Below, in pieces: positions 11,313-24,329 of a stretch of 64,000 nt of DNA; position 1 is the stretch's first letter, and each line of letters opens with the position of its first letter. This DNA comes from Baylisascaris procyonis (lineage: Eukaryota > Nematoda > Chromadorea > Rhabditida > Ascarididae): contig JAZARR010000175.1 in the NCBI GenBank assembly GCA_037389465.1, positions 372,001-436,000 on the forward strand. The letters are read 5' to 3'. Made by a program: the position numbers and the translations under genes. The notes under the pieces were generated by a model, which was not told where the DNA came from, did no database searches, and saw nothing but the letters and a program-made list of their open reading frames with translations.

Positions 11313-14300
11313 GTACGTTCCGATGGTGCTGGATAGGAGTTATTTGGATTTGAAGAATCAGGTGATTAAGGCTGAAAGGAAGTTGCTGAATGCGCTTGGT
11401 TTTGTCGTCCATGTGAGGCATCCGCACAAATTGATCTACGCATATTTGCTAGCCCATGGAGCTCTGGATAACCACGAATTGATGCAGAAAGCTTGGTTAG
11501 TCCTTTATATAATTTCAATTGAATCCAGTTTAGAGTGAATGTTGTCATGATCTCGTAGTCGAACATATTTGGTCTAGAATGCGGTTGATTTGAGCCTGAA
11601 GTGTTTAATGTGTAAGCAACCGCCCTCCCTCATTCCGAGCGAATTCCTTTGCAACATTCTAACATTTCAAGTTGTGAACTAGTGGTGCTTTTTCGAATTA
11701 TTTCAGTTTCCAATTTGTTCTCCGGATTTTTACGGTCTCATCGAAATGCTTGAAATTGCACAGGATTCTTCTTGAACCTGTGCAGCCATCTGCATCAACC
11801 CTGGATTGAGAAGTGGGGGTCCAGGCAAAGGCAGAGGGAAGTGAGAATATTGAAAGAAAAGTTCACAAGAAATTGTTCACAAGAAAAGTTCGTGAAGTGC
11901 AAACATTGCAAATAGTGGCTCATGTCTTATCTAAGCTAATCGGGACAGATTTTAGCTGCTGTCCCATTCGATTTCAAAATGAAGCTGCCCCGCGGCTTTT
12001 TTTCTCCCCGCATTTTATCCACGTCTTGAAAATCAGCACAGTAGCTGAAGTTCCTTTTCAGGCAGTGTGCATAATTGATCCCACGCGGTGTAACTGCTCC
12101 CTGCTTCTCACTATAATCCCTCAGACGTGCAAATAGACATTCACAAAGGTTCTTTCTCTGCAGTTCATTCTTAAGCAATATTTACTGAAGTGTTTTATTT
12201 CAGGAGTTACATGAATGATGGATTGCGTGCCGATATTTTCCTTCGTTATCGACCAGAAACAGTTGCGTGTGCTTGTATATATCTAGCGGCTAGAACGATT
12301 TCGGTGATTTTCACTTGAACGTTTTCATTTCATTTCTTTTATGAGGTGTTATTCCTATAGTCTATTCAGTAGGATATTGCAAGCTTTTGGTCACTTCGTA
12401 GTGGTGAATGGTGAACACTTGAATGTCCAAATGAGCCAACAAGTTCAGTTGTAAAATGTTTATGGAAACTTTCAATTGTGAACAGATGGGTGGTTGTAAA
12501 GATAAATGTGTGCTTTTCTGCGGTTATGATGTTTTGATGTGTGCTTTGACTTAATTCAGAATAGATAAGGGCTACGGTATTTGTCGTAGCCAGGAAAATG
12601 TCGTTCCTAATGTAAAGCTCTTTCGAACGCAAATTTCAAAAGCCTAAAAACTCCCAAACGTGCTTCTGTTGTGATGGGAAAAGGTTTAGATCTTCCAGCT
12701 TATTAGAGTTAGGTGCTAGATGCATTATGATGTCTTACTCACTACTTTGGCTGCACCAGTCATGTATAGGTTACTTTGTGTTAGTATCATTACTATTTAC
12801 TCGCTCTGTAAGTTGAACATATACACCTTTTGTGTCCTAATGAGTTAGAGGCAGATCGTTGACTATAAAAGTTGTCTGAGTGCATCAAATGAATTCGGCT
12901 CTGTGGTAGCTTTGCAAACTTACTGCTTGAACTCAGCAAGTAAGCGCTCATATTTTAGCAGTTATAACGAGTACTTAGTCCTTTCTTGACAAACTCTATG
13001 GGGTTGAAGGATATCATGCTTATTGAGGCAGCCTGAAGTTTAGAACACGCTAATTTTGCTGTTACAGCAGCGATAAAGTGGCCTAGGATATTAAAGTCTG
13101 ACATTGTTGACGGCAAAGGAAGAATCATACAGTTCACTAATTTTTTTTTTTTTTTTGCTGTAGAGATACGGCCAGGCGCACACTTTCAGCATTCTTACCT
13201 TAAACAATGGCTACACGATGCATGCTGCGATTGAAAACTAGGTTGTTGCAATCCTAGATTTTGAGGGAAGAATACTGAGTATTTTTTTAGGGGGGGGGGG
13301 GTGTTGGAAAAAGTCTCCGTTCCGACATGGACAAGTTTGTTCTGTCGGCACTCCAGGTTTTTTTTTCATGTTTTTTGAGAGCGTGTTTTGTTTTCAGAAG
13401 CCGGTTGCATTGCCGCAGCAACCATTCCCCTGGTTCGAGGCCTTCGACGCCAGTGATCGTGACGTGAAAGCAATATCATTGATTCTGCTGAAGTTGTACA
13501 CCAGGGCTCGCGTACGTCTTTTTAAATGTTCCTTTGTTTTCATTGTTGTCCATCGTTTTCATTCCACTCTATTTATATTTGCCCTTATTAACGAGTGGAT
13601 TTATTGTGATCAAATGAGTTTTATGGCTGCAGTGATAGTGGTGATCTGCATTTGTGTAACAGGGTTACATTCTGACACTTGTTTGATCTTGATGTGGTAT
13701 CTCCCCCGTGTGGATCATGACTTTCCCATGCCTTCGGGCCGTAGCCGAAGCTAGAAATAGCCTGCGGTCTTGCTTGCCAATCAGTTGCTGTGTTTTCGCT
13801 ACTTCGGGTTGAGTGACATCGCAACTGGTAGTAAACGAGTCTTTTCTTTCCCCCGCTGCTACGCTATAACGCCCCACACGGTCGCAGCTTTGTAGGATTT
13901 GTTTTCCTGTCACAAGCCTAGAGAGTTGCTGCTAGGGTCACAGCTTCATGAAAATATCTATGTGGCAGGATTTCACCTTCTGGTCGTTACTGTGGTGAAA
14001 GAAATCTGTAGACCTTTGAAAATGAACCGCGAAGAAAAATCCTACCGTGCATGTGCGTTCAAGAGTGTTGTTATGTTCGCCTATTATATTCGAAGATATT
14101 TTACTCCTTTTAACAGCAGAATCACATGGCTGAGTGATGATGGGTTATGAGCAGACGGGACGATGTCCGACGTAAATGTATATACTAATGTGGCCCACTT
14201 ACCCGATGGTATTTGGCTCGGTCAAATGGGGCAAAGCAATGTCGTTATGATAATAATTCTACATTAGAGAACACTGATAGATTGCAGGCACCAAATTGGT

Positions 14301-16446
14301 TGCGGTTGAATGAAACTCTCAATAAAATACGCTTCGAGCCGGACTCGGTGTTCGCTAAGATTCGTGCTGCAGAGAGTCAGGCGCAGGCCGATCGAGAGAT
14401 GGAACGAGCGAAGGCTGCTCTCCAGAAAGAGAAACGTGAGGTGGCAAGGAAGGTACTGGAGATGCAGAGAAAAGAGAATGGCAACAAACCGAAAAGTAAG
14501 GAGGGTGAGCGTTTGAGTATTAATTACTCATTTAATGGCACGTGGTTACTTTCTGATTTCCTTGCTTCTCACTACTTTCTAATTCGTCTGGGGCGTTTTT
14601 TTGGGAGGTAATGCTTTCTGGACTTAGATTTTAACTCCTAGTCGACGAAAGTCAAGTATTAGAAGGTTACACTCTCAACCTGAAATTCATCGTTTTGAAC
14701 GGTTTTGTTGAAAGGTCGATTGAAAAATCTTTCAGAGTTATGTCAGAGGGGACAGTTGTTTGCAGGACCTATACGGGAAGTGGGTGATCGCGACCGAGAA
14801 CGCGTACGCGAGAATGGCCGTCGATCGGCCTCTTCATCTTCCAGATCACGCTCGAGATCTCCGGTGGAACCAAGAAAGTGTGTGGTTTTATTTCGAAATA
14901 TTTCGGGATTGACATTTACTATAGTCGTTGTTAAAATTTCGCTCGTAATTCCTACTGCCTCGAAAAAGAAATATCAAGTGATGGCTAAACCTTGAAGATT
15001 CGTGAATATTCCTCATGAGTTTTTTATTATTTATGGTTTTTTATATGATAAGATGAGAAGGATTGAGTTATAGTGAAATGAAGTTTATATGCGGCCAAAA
15101 AAATCATGGCAGTTATTCGATTCTGAGGTTCCGTTCATCGCCGTCTTTTGATCGCCGCCGTCGAGGAAGTTCTTTGGGTCGCGATCGGGGAGGAACACAT
15201 CAGAAACACCGACGTCATAGATCACGGCGGCCGAAAGAGGAGAAGAGACGTGCGAGGGATGAACGACGCGCTCAAAAGGATCGTCGTCGTAGCCGCAGCC
15301 GGGAAGATAAGCGCAAAGTTACTGAAAGGGTAAATTATTTATAAGCTTTTAAAGATTTTTATTATCTGCATATTTGAAGGGAGGTTCGTGTTGCGATGGC
15401 TTCTCGTCCCATTCATACAGTGGTGAATGCAAGTTTAGACGAACGTCCTCCTCGGAGGAATTCGATAAATGTGCATTTAGGGCTATAGAAGATATCTAAT
15501 GTAGTTTACTTTTATGTTTTCAGTCTCTCCTGTTCCAGGTTGAAAATTAGGCTGGCATTTTTTTTGGGAAGGGGGGGAGGGTTGGTAAAGATTTATTTTC
15601 CGAAATATACGTCATGCTTTTGTTCCTTGATCTAATATACGCCGGTTTTTCACCTCAGTTTTTATTGCCTCATCTTCGCACTAAAAGGTTGGTTGCAATT
15701 TCCAAAATAGATGAAGAGAGAGGGAATTCGATTCATCGAGACGTTTATTTCACGCATTTTCATGATGGCAGCACTCTGGGTCATATCTGTGTGCAGAAAG
15801 CCAATTCCATTTTTTGGTGTCCATCTTTCCTGTTGGCGATATGTCAATGAATTTTAATCACTGGAATATTTGAAGTCACTCGTTGGCATGCTTTATCGTA
15901 ACGTTTATGCACGCATGCGGCTTATGAAATTGCTCACATGCGTGCTTGGGAAGTGAGTCGACACTTGCGACCTTGTGCTTCCTGCAGTTGAAGGTCGATG
16001 ACTGGCGTTCTGAAATAGGAGCTCAGAACTAGCGTTTGTAGTGAAACTGCCTTAAGGGGAAGGATTGTGCTCATAGATATTGTGCAATTTGCACGGTTTA
16101 TCTTCGTGGAGTAATTTAAAAAGCCTAATTTTCAGGTCTTTGCCCATCCTTACGAACCCCGTATTTTTCAGATGAATTTAATTCCGAAAACCATATCCAG
16201 AGCCTCACGCCACTCTCTTTCATCGGCTTCGGCAACGATCCACGTTAACCGCTGTAGTCGCTGCCTTTTCCCCTTTTTCCACTTTTCAACAGAGCAGGCA
16301 GTAGTTTGCTTTGATCGGTTTCATGAAATGATGTTAAGGACCGTATCACAAATCAACGAGAACGCGAGAAAGACGTTTATATGGCTTTGGGTAAAAGGAG
16401 ACAAGAGAGCGAAAGTCCAGAGCCACTTGCCAAATACAAACGATAG
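11313..16446 (+). CDS. cyl-1: Cyclin L (partial at 5' end as seen), RS-domain cyclin
   Basis: Partner of CDK11/CDK12-type kinases in nuclear speckles, linking transcription and pre-mRNA splicing. Exons recognised: 11313-11495, 12204-12303, 13398-13511, 14288-14504 (or ending 14495), 14766-14877, 15113-15329 (or starting 15128), 16172-16243 (tentative) and 16339-16446. All phases agree, giving 373 residues. The first exons encode [36 protein letters not shown], then [20 protein letters not shown] and [10 protein letters not shown], followed by [19 protein letters not shown], all typical of cyclin L. A charged helix ([20 protein letters not shown]) leads into an Arg/Ser-rich tail ([20 protein letters not shown]) ending PEPLAKYKR and TAG at 16444. 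AATAAA lies 158 nt later. The exons for the first half of the cyclin region were not found. The final two junctions use weak acceptors and need cDNA. Confidence 0.85.
13290..13301. repeat. G12 homopolymer in cyclin L intron
   Basis: An uninterrupted run of 12 G on the sense strand, about 100 bp upstream of the exon at 13398. Similar G runs occur at 9295-9304 (G10) and 61837-61847 (G11). Confidence 0.9.
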
Positions 16447-16603
16447 TCGTCGTTTATCAATGATCTGTACGTACCTCATTCTCCACAAGTGCTTGCAAAT
16501 GCGTTCATCCGCATTACATTTATTGAAACGTTTTACATATATGGTTGGAAAGTTGGGAGAGATTTTTCGCCAAAATTGAAGGAAGGGAGGATAGGGAGCA
16601 GAA

Positions 16604-16609
16604 AATAAA
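16604..16609 (+). terminator. poly(A) signal candidate for cyclin L
   Basis: AATAAA, 158 nt after the proposed cyclin L stop codon at 16444-16446, a typical distance for a nematode 3' UTR. It supports the position of the last exon. Confidence 0.5.
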
Positions 16610-19600
16610 AATGAGTTCGAAGTGCGGGTACCATTAATCCCAATTCATATATTACTTGCTCCATGTGGAGATGATTTCTTTTATTGTGCCGTTGTGCATT
16701 CTGTCCGTCATTTTAGGCTGTGCGTGTCGTGAATTTATGGTCAATGTATGGGAAGCGCAAATTATCTTGTTTATCTTGAGCGATGCCCTTCGGGATGCCT
16801 GTCCTTATATGGAAGCTTTTATGTATGATATATGAGAGGGTAATTTAGTCTAGCGTAGAGAGTCAATAGTTAATCATTTGAAAGAGAAACGGCGCGGTAA
16901 TGTTTGGCACAGCCGAAAATGAGTAAATCCGGTCGTTTAGTTGTTGCATCTGCGTGATCTCATGCAACGTGGCTGGTGATTGTGTTTATCTTACAAATGT
17001 GTTTGAAATGATATAAAGAAGTTGATCTGATAGTTGAAGTGAGCGGCTTATTTTATGGCTTGTTATCGCTCTTGCCGCAGAATTATTTATGGTCCTAGAC
17101 TCACGTCTCGCATATCGGAGATGCTAGCTCACATATTTATTTTGTGTACTCATTTCTTTTTTTTCTTATACGGCTTTCTTCGATTGTAAGAGTATTTGTA
17201 CCCATTGTCTGTTAGGCTTATTGGAATTGCTCGTTGTTTTATTTGTATCTGGACGAGCTTTATAGAGGTATGCAGTTTTCCATAGTCAGCGGTAGAATCT
17301 CGATGAAGAGTTTTCGCTGAAAGAGAGTTTGAAGAATAGACGGGCGTATGATCATGAGCGATAGGAGGTTAAAGAGGAGGTGGGGAAGGTATTATTTGAA
17401 GTTGAACGTTCTCTACGCATTAACAGGTCAAACTTCGTTAGTCAGTGATATTTTTCGTTTATTTATATGTCGAACTCTGTTCACGCTGGGGTCATCTGTT
17501 CGATGTAGTTGCTTGTACCTTATGACGGGTAGTTTGAAGTAGTTTACTGCGAACATCCTCTTTCCCGACTTGAACTAATTGTCTGGCTTTCCATCTGTAA
17601 TTTCCTTTCGGAGCTCCCATCTCCGAGTTAATCTCTCCCGGTGGGTGTGTGCTGTCATCCTTCACCCAGCGAAAATTACCTCCGCATGGCACACGGCGTG
17701 CGTGGATGTGCCCATTTGCTGTTAGGATTTGGGTGTTGATCGTTATTTATGGTCGTGCTATACGGGCATTGTTCCTTCAAACGCTTCGATTAGATGGCAG
17801 CTGTCTTTGTCGAGATGTCTTGTGGTCTTTGTCATGGAGCAGTTTGGCCTCATGCTTCTTTATCTCATTTTATATTTGTTTAGGTGTTACCCTTGCTAAA
17901 ATGAACGTCCAGTGGAAGACTCGTGTAGAAAAGGGAAGACCGTGGAAACAGTGAGCAGAGAGCGATCGAAGGTGTAGTTTTTTCCTCGACGAAGAATGTT
18001 GTTGGGAGACTAACGTTATTTGGGACGAAATTCTTCGGCTATTGTTTTATCATTTTATGGTCGCCCTGTCACTTGTTAACCCTTTCCTTCCCCCTCCTTA
18101 TCATACTTGCTGGGGTCTTGGTGTCATTTCTGTTCCCGGTTGCTTGTAGTACAATGGTTTGGTAATGCTCTATTCGCTGAAGTAACGAAGGGAAGCAGGA
18201 GGGAGGGGGTCGGGCCAAAGATGCACTTTGTTCCTATATGAGATCCACAGACGGCACTATCTTCTAAATATTGTGTATATGCATAGTTCTTCATATTTTC
18301 GACATCTTCTGCGCTGTTTGCCTCTGTAAATGTTATTGCTAAATATTTGGCCAACATGAGCACTTTTCACATCGCTCTATGTGATCGGTCATCATTGTCG
18401 GTTTTCACTAAGTTTTTATGTTGTTGTGTATATGGCATCTTACCATTCATATAGTTTCGTTGTCAATTTCTCATCTTTTTTCTGTGCTGATAAAATTTTA
18501 TTATCATCACTTGATGTGCGCGACGTTATTGCAATGAGTTCTTTAAAGTATTTGCCTGCAGCGCTGAAAGATTGTGTGAATAATGGTGGGAACATCACCG
18601 CGTTTTTATTGCTAGATATTGTAAGTTGGTTCATCGCACTTGGAAAATTTCGGAGGTTGATTTGTCGCATAACGTCAAACCCAGTCTATATAGTAGGAAC
18701 GGGCTGTACATAACGCCGGCAGTGATGGGAGGAATTAATTGGTTGCATGTACATGGAAAACTTGCCTCTATTTCTGCTTATAAATAGTGAGCTCTCCGTA
18801 TTTTGATTCATAGGGGAAGTAAACCAGGAGAAACATGTCGTGGCAGCCGGCTGGCATTGATTTTCTTGCAGTTTTCCTATTCCCAAACCTTGCTCTTCAA
18901 GCCATAGTATGACGCACACACTTGGACTTGGTGCGGATGATTTTCCGGAGTGGGCATGCGAGGATATCAAATGTAGAGATAGAGGCAATGGACCGGGACG
19001 ACATATGTGAGAACGGCATGTTCGGAATGCCAGAGATGGGCAGCCGTGCTACTAGCTGAGGCATTCTGAATAAGCAGTCACTTCCACGAATTCTTGTGGC
19101 CCATCAAGAGTTTTCATGGGAAAGTTGCGAAGTTTTGGCGACAGTCATGAAACCTTCGTTAAAAGAGGTCAATTCCTCAGCGGGATTTTTTGTGACTTTA
19201 AGAGGTCGGGAGATGGTACTTGATGCATTGTTGGAGGAGCCTGAACAGGGTGATTCTTGCCCAAAGATTCTTGTTTTGCTTGATTTTATTGCTCAAATTT
19301 TGCTTTTAATCTAGATGGTTAATCACTTCTTGACATAATGGTCATTGGCCTAGATGACAAAAGGAGTACGCTGAACAGTTCTGAATATAAGTGCCTCAAG
19401 ATTGGTTTTTTCGTCGATTTCGAGCAGGTGGTTCGAGTTCCACTAGACGGTGATTTCTACACACTCAACGTTAACGATCTCTTACGTCCATCTTTCCATT
19501 CCCTCCATCCCATCACTACTCTCAACAAGGGTCCGATCGTTCACTCTAGAACTCCAACGGTGAACAGTACAATGTTTTTGAATGCTTTCATCTGATTCGT

Positions 19601-22600
19601 AATCAGACAACGAATGGCACAAGGGATTCTATGTCGGAAGCAGCACAACTATAATCTCAATAGGCGAGACTTCGAAATGAAACACTTCGTAGTGTTTTTA
19701 TGAAAGATCTTCCTACTAAGCACCACATTTGACTGAGAACGTCCACTTTTGCTCTCTGTCCTGTCAAGTGCGTTCGACCGTTGCATTTGAATTTGGCTCT
19801 CTAAACAAAATGGTCCGATTTTAGTAAGTTTTTGATGACGGTCGGCAACTTCGAGATATATTTCCTTAAATTTCTTTGAGTTGGATTTAGAGTTGGGGTT
19901 CCAAAAGAAAATTCATTTGGAGGCCCCAAGAAGAAATTTTTTTTTGGGAACACTAACACACCCATTCAAGGCTCTGAATTCCGAAGGATCCCTGATCCCT
20001 GGTAGACTGAATTTGAAATAGCGCTGAATTGCGGAAGACCATGAACGTCAACAGTAGTTGTGATTTTAAAGAGATCATTGTTTCATGTAGTGTGCCAAAT
20101 TCAAAAGTGCATTCGAATATGCCCGACAGGAGACGAGCAATAAAGCTGTGTTGGAAGGTTCCAACGCTTTAACAGCTCAAATCGAACTTGACGCTCAATC
20201 GCTCGCTCCCTCTATCTTTATCAACTCGCGCCATTACATCAACATCATTGCCAATTAACACTGTCCTCAGATGTTTTAAACATCACATCCCGAACTCCTT
20301 CTGTTGTGAAGTGTATATTTCGTGTATTATGATAAAAGTTTAATTTGATTATAGCACTTCAAGTATATAACATAGTTGATGGCCAGTGAAGAACGCGACA
20401 ATTAAATGAATCAAAGTAAGGGGCTGAATTTACACTCACTCCCTAACTAACATATATAGGCGAAAACGGCGAATAAGTTTGGGTCATCTTTGCCACGCTT
20501 TCAAGCTTCGACGTTTTGGCATTAGATGTTTACTTAGACTTGCTCAAAATAAAGTGGCAAGATGATGTAGGCAGAGCAGCAAATTATTAAGTTATAAAAC
20601 CGTTACACCACACCACAAATAAATTCCAGAGAATGACAAACAACCTTGTTGTAGCAGAATTGTACGCACAATCTTACAGGAAAACGAATTGAACAAGCTC
20701 ACGCTGAATGATCGATGGAACATTACATGACGATAAAATAAACATAAAAATGGAGGAATATTCGGTGAATTCTTGTTACATCGCCAAACGAATGTCAGAT
20801 ACGTCTGATGGCGAAAATGATGCAGTACCGTTCGTAGCTCCTGTGCTCGAAATTCACAGTGTGCCGACCGTTTCGGTTTCATATTTCGAAATATCCCATA
20901 CGTCAAAAGTGACGAAACTGAGCTCGAGAGCCGAAGAAACCTAAATCATCGTCTAATTAGGGGAAAAGTCATCAAGGGTTGGAACTTCACTCATATTTTG
21001 CTTCAAGCTATAAAGAATCTTGATCAGTCAAATGATGACGAGCATACGGTATCCCGATATAATAATAGAAAAACTCATAATCACCTTAAATTCTTTTCAA
21101 ACTTTCCGATGCAATCCAAAAATATGCTGATGTGAATTTAATGGGAATGCATTGAAATATCTATTGTTGACAAAGATTATTAGATCAGACTGCAGAATCT
21201 AACCAAATTCGCTTACAATATGAAGTGAATTTGTTGACTCCTGCACGAGCATGTTCCTTATCTTACTTTTCAAATCGCATGGATATCCTGGGTGTCTAAT
21301 ATGCATAGTCCTGGATGTCGTAAGCGCTCAGTCGAATAATTTTTCCATTGTATCATTTGCTTATGACATGTAGCTCTTCAACTGTGAAAAAAGCTCGAGC
21401 TACACCTATCGTGCTACAAGGAATAAAATCCTATTTTCGAAGCACATCAATGTCATCGTGAACGTGAATCCACAACGCTGTTGCAGTAGAGGAATGATCC
21501 CTTAATTTTTGAGAGCGAAATCCTAGAAAAAGATGAAAGTAATCCGAGATCATACCATCAAAAGACTGCACATCGCTTAACACTCTGTTATAGAGATTCC
21601 ACGATTTATTGTCACTTCCTCAATTCCATCACTTTCAATGCCTTTTTGCCGTATCTTTTTTCATGCCTTCCTCTCGGTGTCTATCATAATTGCTATTCTC
21701 GCTGCATCATTCTTTTTTTTTTTCTATTGCGGAATAGAATTCTAATTGATTGCCACATATTGAGACGATATGCGCTTTTTGCAGATCTGCTCTACCACGC
21801 CAATCAAGTAGATTGTAGCTTCTCTTCTTGTTTTCTTTCTTTTGCTTGAGTGGTCATTCTTTAGCAAATAAAGCTATCTATGTATGGCTAAGAGAATGTA
21901 TTATTCAATGATTTTGATCTAAAAAAATTGTTGAATAAACATTGCGCTGAGGTGCTGAATAAACGAGCTGATGCAACACTCTCAAATGTACATACTCCTT
22001 TGCCAGTTTTCACCGCTGTCGATATATCCCATTTTCATGAGATGTGGCAACGGTCGTTATTTCCGCGTAGTGTTTTCACTTCCTGTTCACTTTTATACGT
22101 CAATCTATCAAACTTCCTCATCAATTTTGTCTATGTATATTTCACTGTACGTATGTGTCTGTCGGTCTGTTGGTCTTACGATGCCGAAGAGCAAAATAAT
22201 GTATCTTGAAAAACATAGTTTCTAACATGGAAGCCAACTAGTTCGAACTTCAGCTCATTCATCAATATAAGGATCAATTTAAGACCCAGCTGCAAAAAAT
22301 GGTGGTGAAGGTTTTACTTCGACGATAGGTTTATAAAGTGATAGCAGATATAACACAATGCGTTCGATAAACAAAAACCGATGAGATCTATTCATTCGGC
22401 TGATTTCTTCAATCAGCCACAAATGAAAATGAGGAAATTTTCGGAGAACACTTGCCGTAATTTTGATGTTGTCTAGCTGTTTCATTAGCGAACACATAAC
22501 ACTTTAGTTTTTACTAACCTCTGAATGCGTAGAAAAACGTTAAGCTATTTTCCCCATCGTTTCCGAGCTTTGATGATCTTCGATGATCCGCTATAATTGC

Positions 22601-24124
22601 AGAAATTATATTTCACATTGAACGATAGTGGATATTTTTAACTGTACATTTTAAGTTTATTGGCTTTATAAGCTTACCTGTATTACCTGTATGTTGACTG
22701 AATTGACGATACTGAAAAATGATTAATTTACCGATATTTTTCTTTGAACGTTTCAATAAGTATTGGGGATATTTGATGTAGTGATCTAGTTTCGAGTATG
22801 CAAACAATGCACTATATGCGTCTTTGTTGAGTCATAAGTAAAAACGCTAGAAAGCAATCCGGTTGTGTTGGTAAGTGAGTCAATATGACTCTGAAAGAAA
22901 CATTTTTTCTGAACGTTCATTGCTTCACTCTCGAGTATATTCGTGTCTTCGAATTCGTTATACTTTGCAACTTCATTGAATCTATTTCAAGGAAAATTGT
23001 TATAGAAATGACATTATATAGAATTTTTAAGGAATATGGTTCACTATAAAATTTTTAAATTGTAGCTTATCTACCATCTATAACGTTTTAAATTGCAATT
23101 TGTCATTTTTTTATTATGTTTTTATCTCTTTTTTCCCCGATTTCCTTCATCTATGATGAAGCAATCATTTCGACGGCTATATGAGAGCATCACTTGCGGA
23201 GATATCTCTATGAAGTGTGAAAAATTATGCGAAAATTTTTTGTCAGTGATAGTAATTTAGGTATTTCAACTTACGCCAAATATAGTGGTGTGATAAAAGA
23301 ACGAATTACTCATATGTAAAACATTACAGGCAAGTTTTGGTATATTGCCAACTGATTTAATGTCATTACTTCTTGCTGTTGGGAGAATATTAGATACTAC
23401 TAACTGGTAGCAATATATTCGTTGATCTGATTAATTTTTTTTGTATAAAATGACGGCTTGGCAGTGATGGAGTCTGCAGGCAACTGATCTTTGAGATGAA
23501 ACGTGTTGAAAAACTTTTGTAATTTTTATTATAAGAATTTTCTCGAAAAGTTTTGTTTATTTTAGCCTAAAAGTTTTTTTTTCTTTCGCTGGTTATTGTT
23601 GAGGCAATCATCGACAATAAGGTTTGCATTGCCACTGAGATCATCGACTGTACACCTTTCATCGCACTCTCAATCACGTGCACTTATTGCCAGCTGCCTT
23701 AATAATCACCATTGAAATGAAGCAAAATTGCTATAAGCATATATTTTACAATTTTCTTTATTTAAATAAATATCGAATAGCATAAAACTCAGGCAACAGG
23801 CTTTTTTTAATATAACACAAGCATGCAATATAAGCTATATACTAAATTCTCATATGCGGGCTGTTATATCATATCAAGTGTCATTAGCAAATCGTCCGCA
23901 TAACAAAGGAATGTGTTATTATAGCACATTTCCTTGCTACATACATTAGCGCCTCGTTGACAGTTTAATACAAGACTGTGCTATGTTAATTCATTTTATT
24001 ACTAAGTCGTAAAATTTTCTAAAGGCTTTAATTTAAGGTGAACAAGACACTACATGATGTGTTAAAGTCAAACGGCAACGAGCGAAATAATTTCTTCATT
24101 TTTGAAACATATTTTCTATAAGCG
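16610..24124. other. intergenic region between cyclin L and Mesh-like copy A
   Basis: About 7.5 kb without a recognisable gene. Two weak coding candidates are present: the segment near 19427-19594 (listed separately) and an open frame at 20708-20941 whose inner part (from MEEYSVNSCYIAKRMSDTSD) looks moderately protein-like but matches nothing I know. The remainder is AT-rich with many stops. The stretch before 24125 should carry the promoter of copy A; no specific element can be named. Confidence 0.5.
19427..19594 (+). CDS. possible terminal exon of an unidentified gene
   Basis: After a CGAGCAG acceptor-like sequence there is an open frame of 55 codons beginning VVRVPLDGDFYTLNVNDLLR, passing through SFHSLHPITTLNKGPIVHSR and ending MFLNAFI and TGA. 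Base composition is more even than the surrounding DNA, and codon choice (CTC, AAC, ATC, TTC) looks coding. I do not recognise the protein. The open frame extends 30 codons upstream through a less convincing stretch, and no clear partner exon was found, although another open frame lies at 19096-19311. It could be the end of a small nematode-specific gene or a chance frame. Confidence 0.3.
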
Positions 24125-24329
24125 ATGTTTATATGGTTCGCACATCGCCTATGGCATCGCTATTCTCTATATTCTTTACTAGTGTATTTTTGGAGTTTAT
24201 GCTCGATTTGTGGTCAAGAAATACCTGTTGTTGGACCAGCGCCTGCACAAACATTCCCACAAAGTCCACAAACTAATCCGAACCTTAATTCGGCATTCAA
24301 TATACCCACAAACTCTCCATACTACGGAG
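24125..24329 (+). other. copy A exon 1: signal peptide and variable N-terminus
   Basis: Residues 1-68. A basic start ([14 protein letters not shown]) precedes a hydrophobic core at about 14-29, then a Pro/Gln/Asn-rich linker ([20 protein letters not shown]) ending NSPYYG. Phase 1 donor GTAAGG. This exon is poorly conserved relative to copy B, apart from general composition. Confidence 0.85.

Noticed and set aside
13368..13913. Several overlapping open frames of 67-128 codons
   Set aside because: They only overlap or lie beside the true cyclin L exon at 13398-13511 and run into intron sequence.
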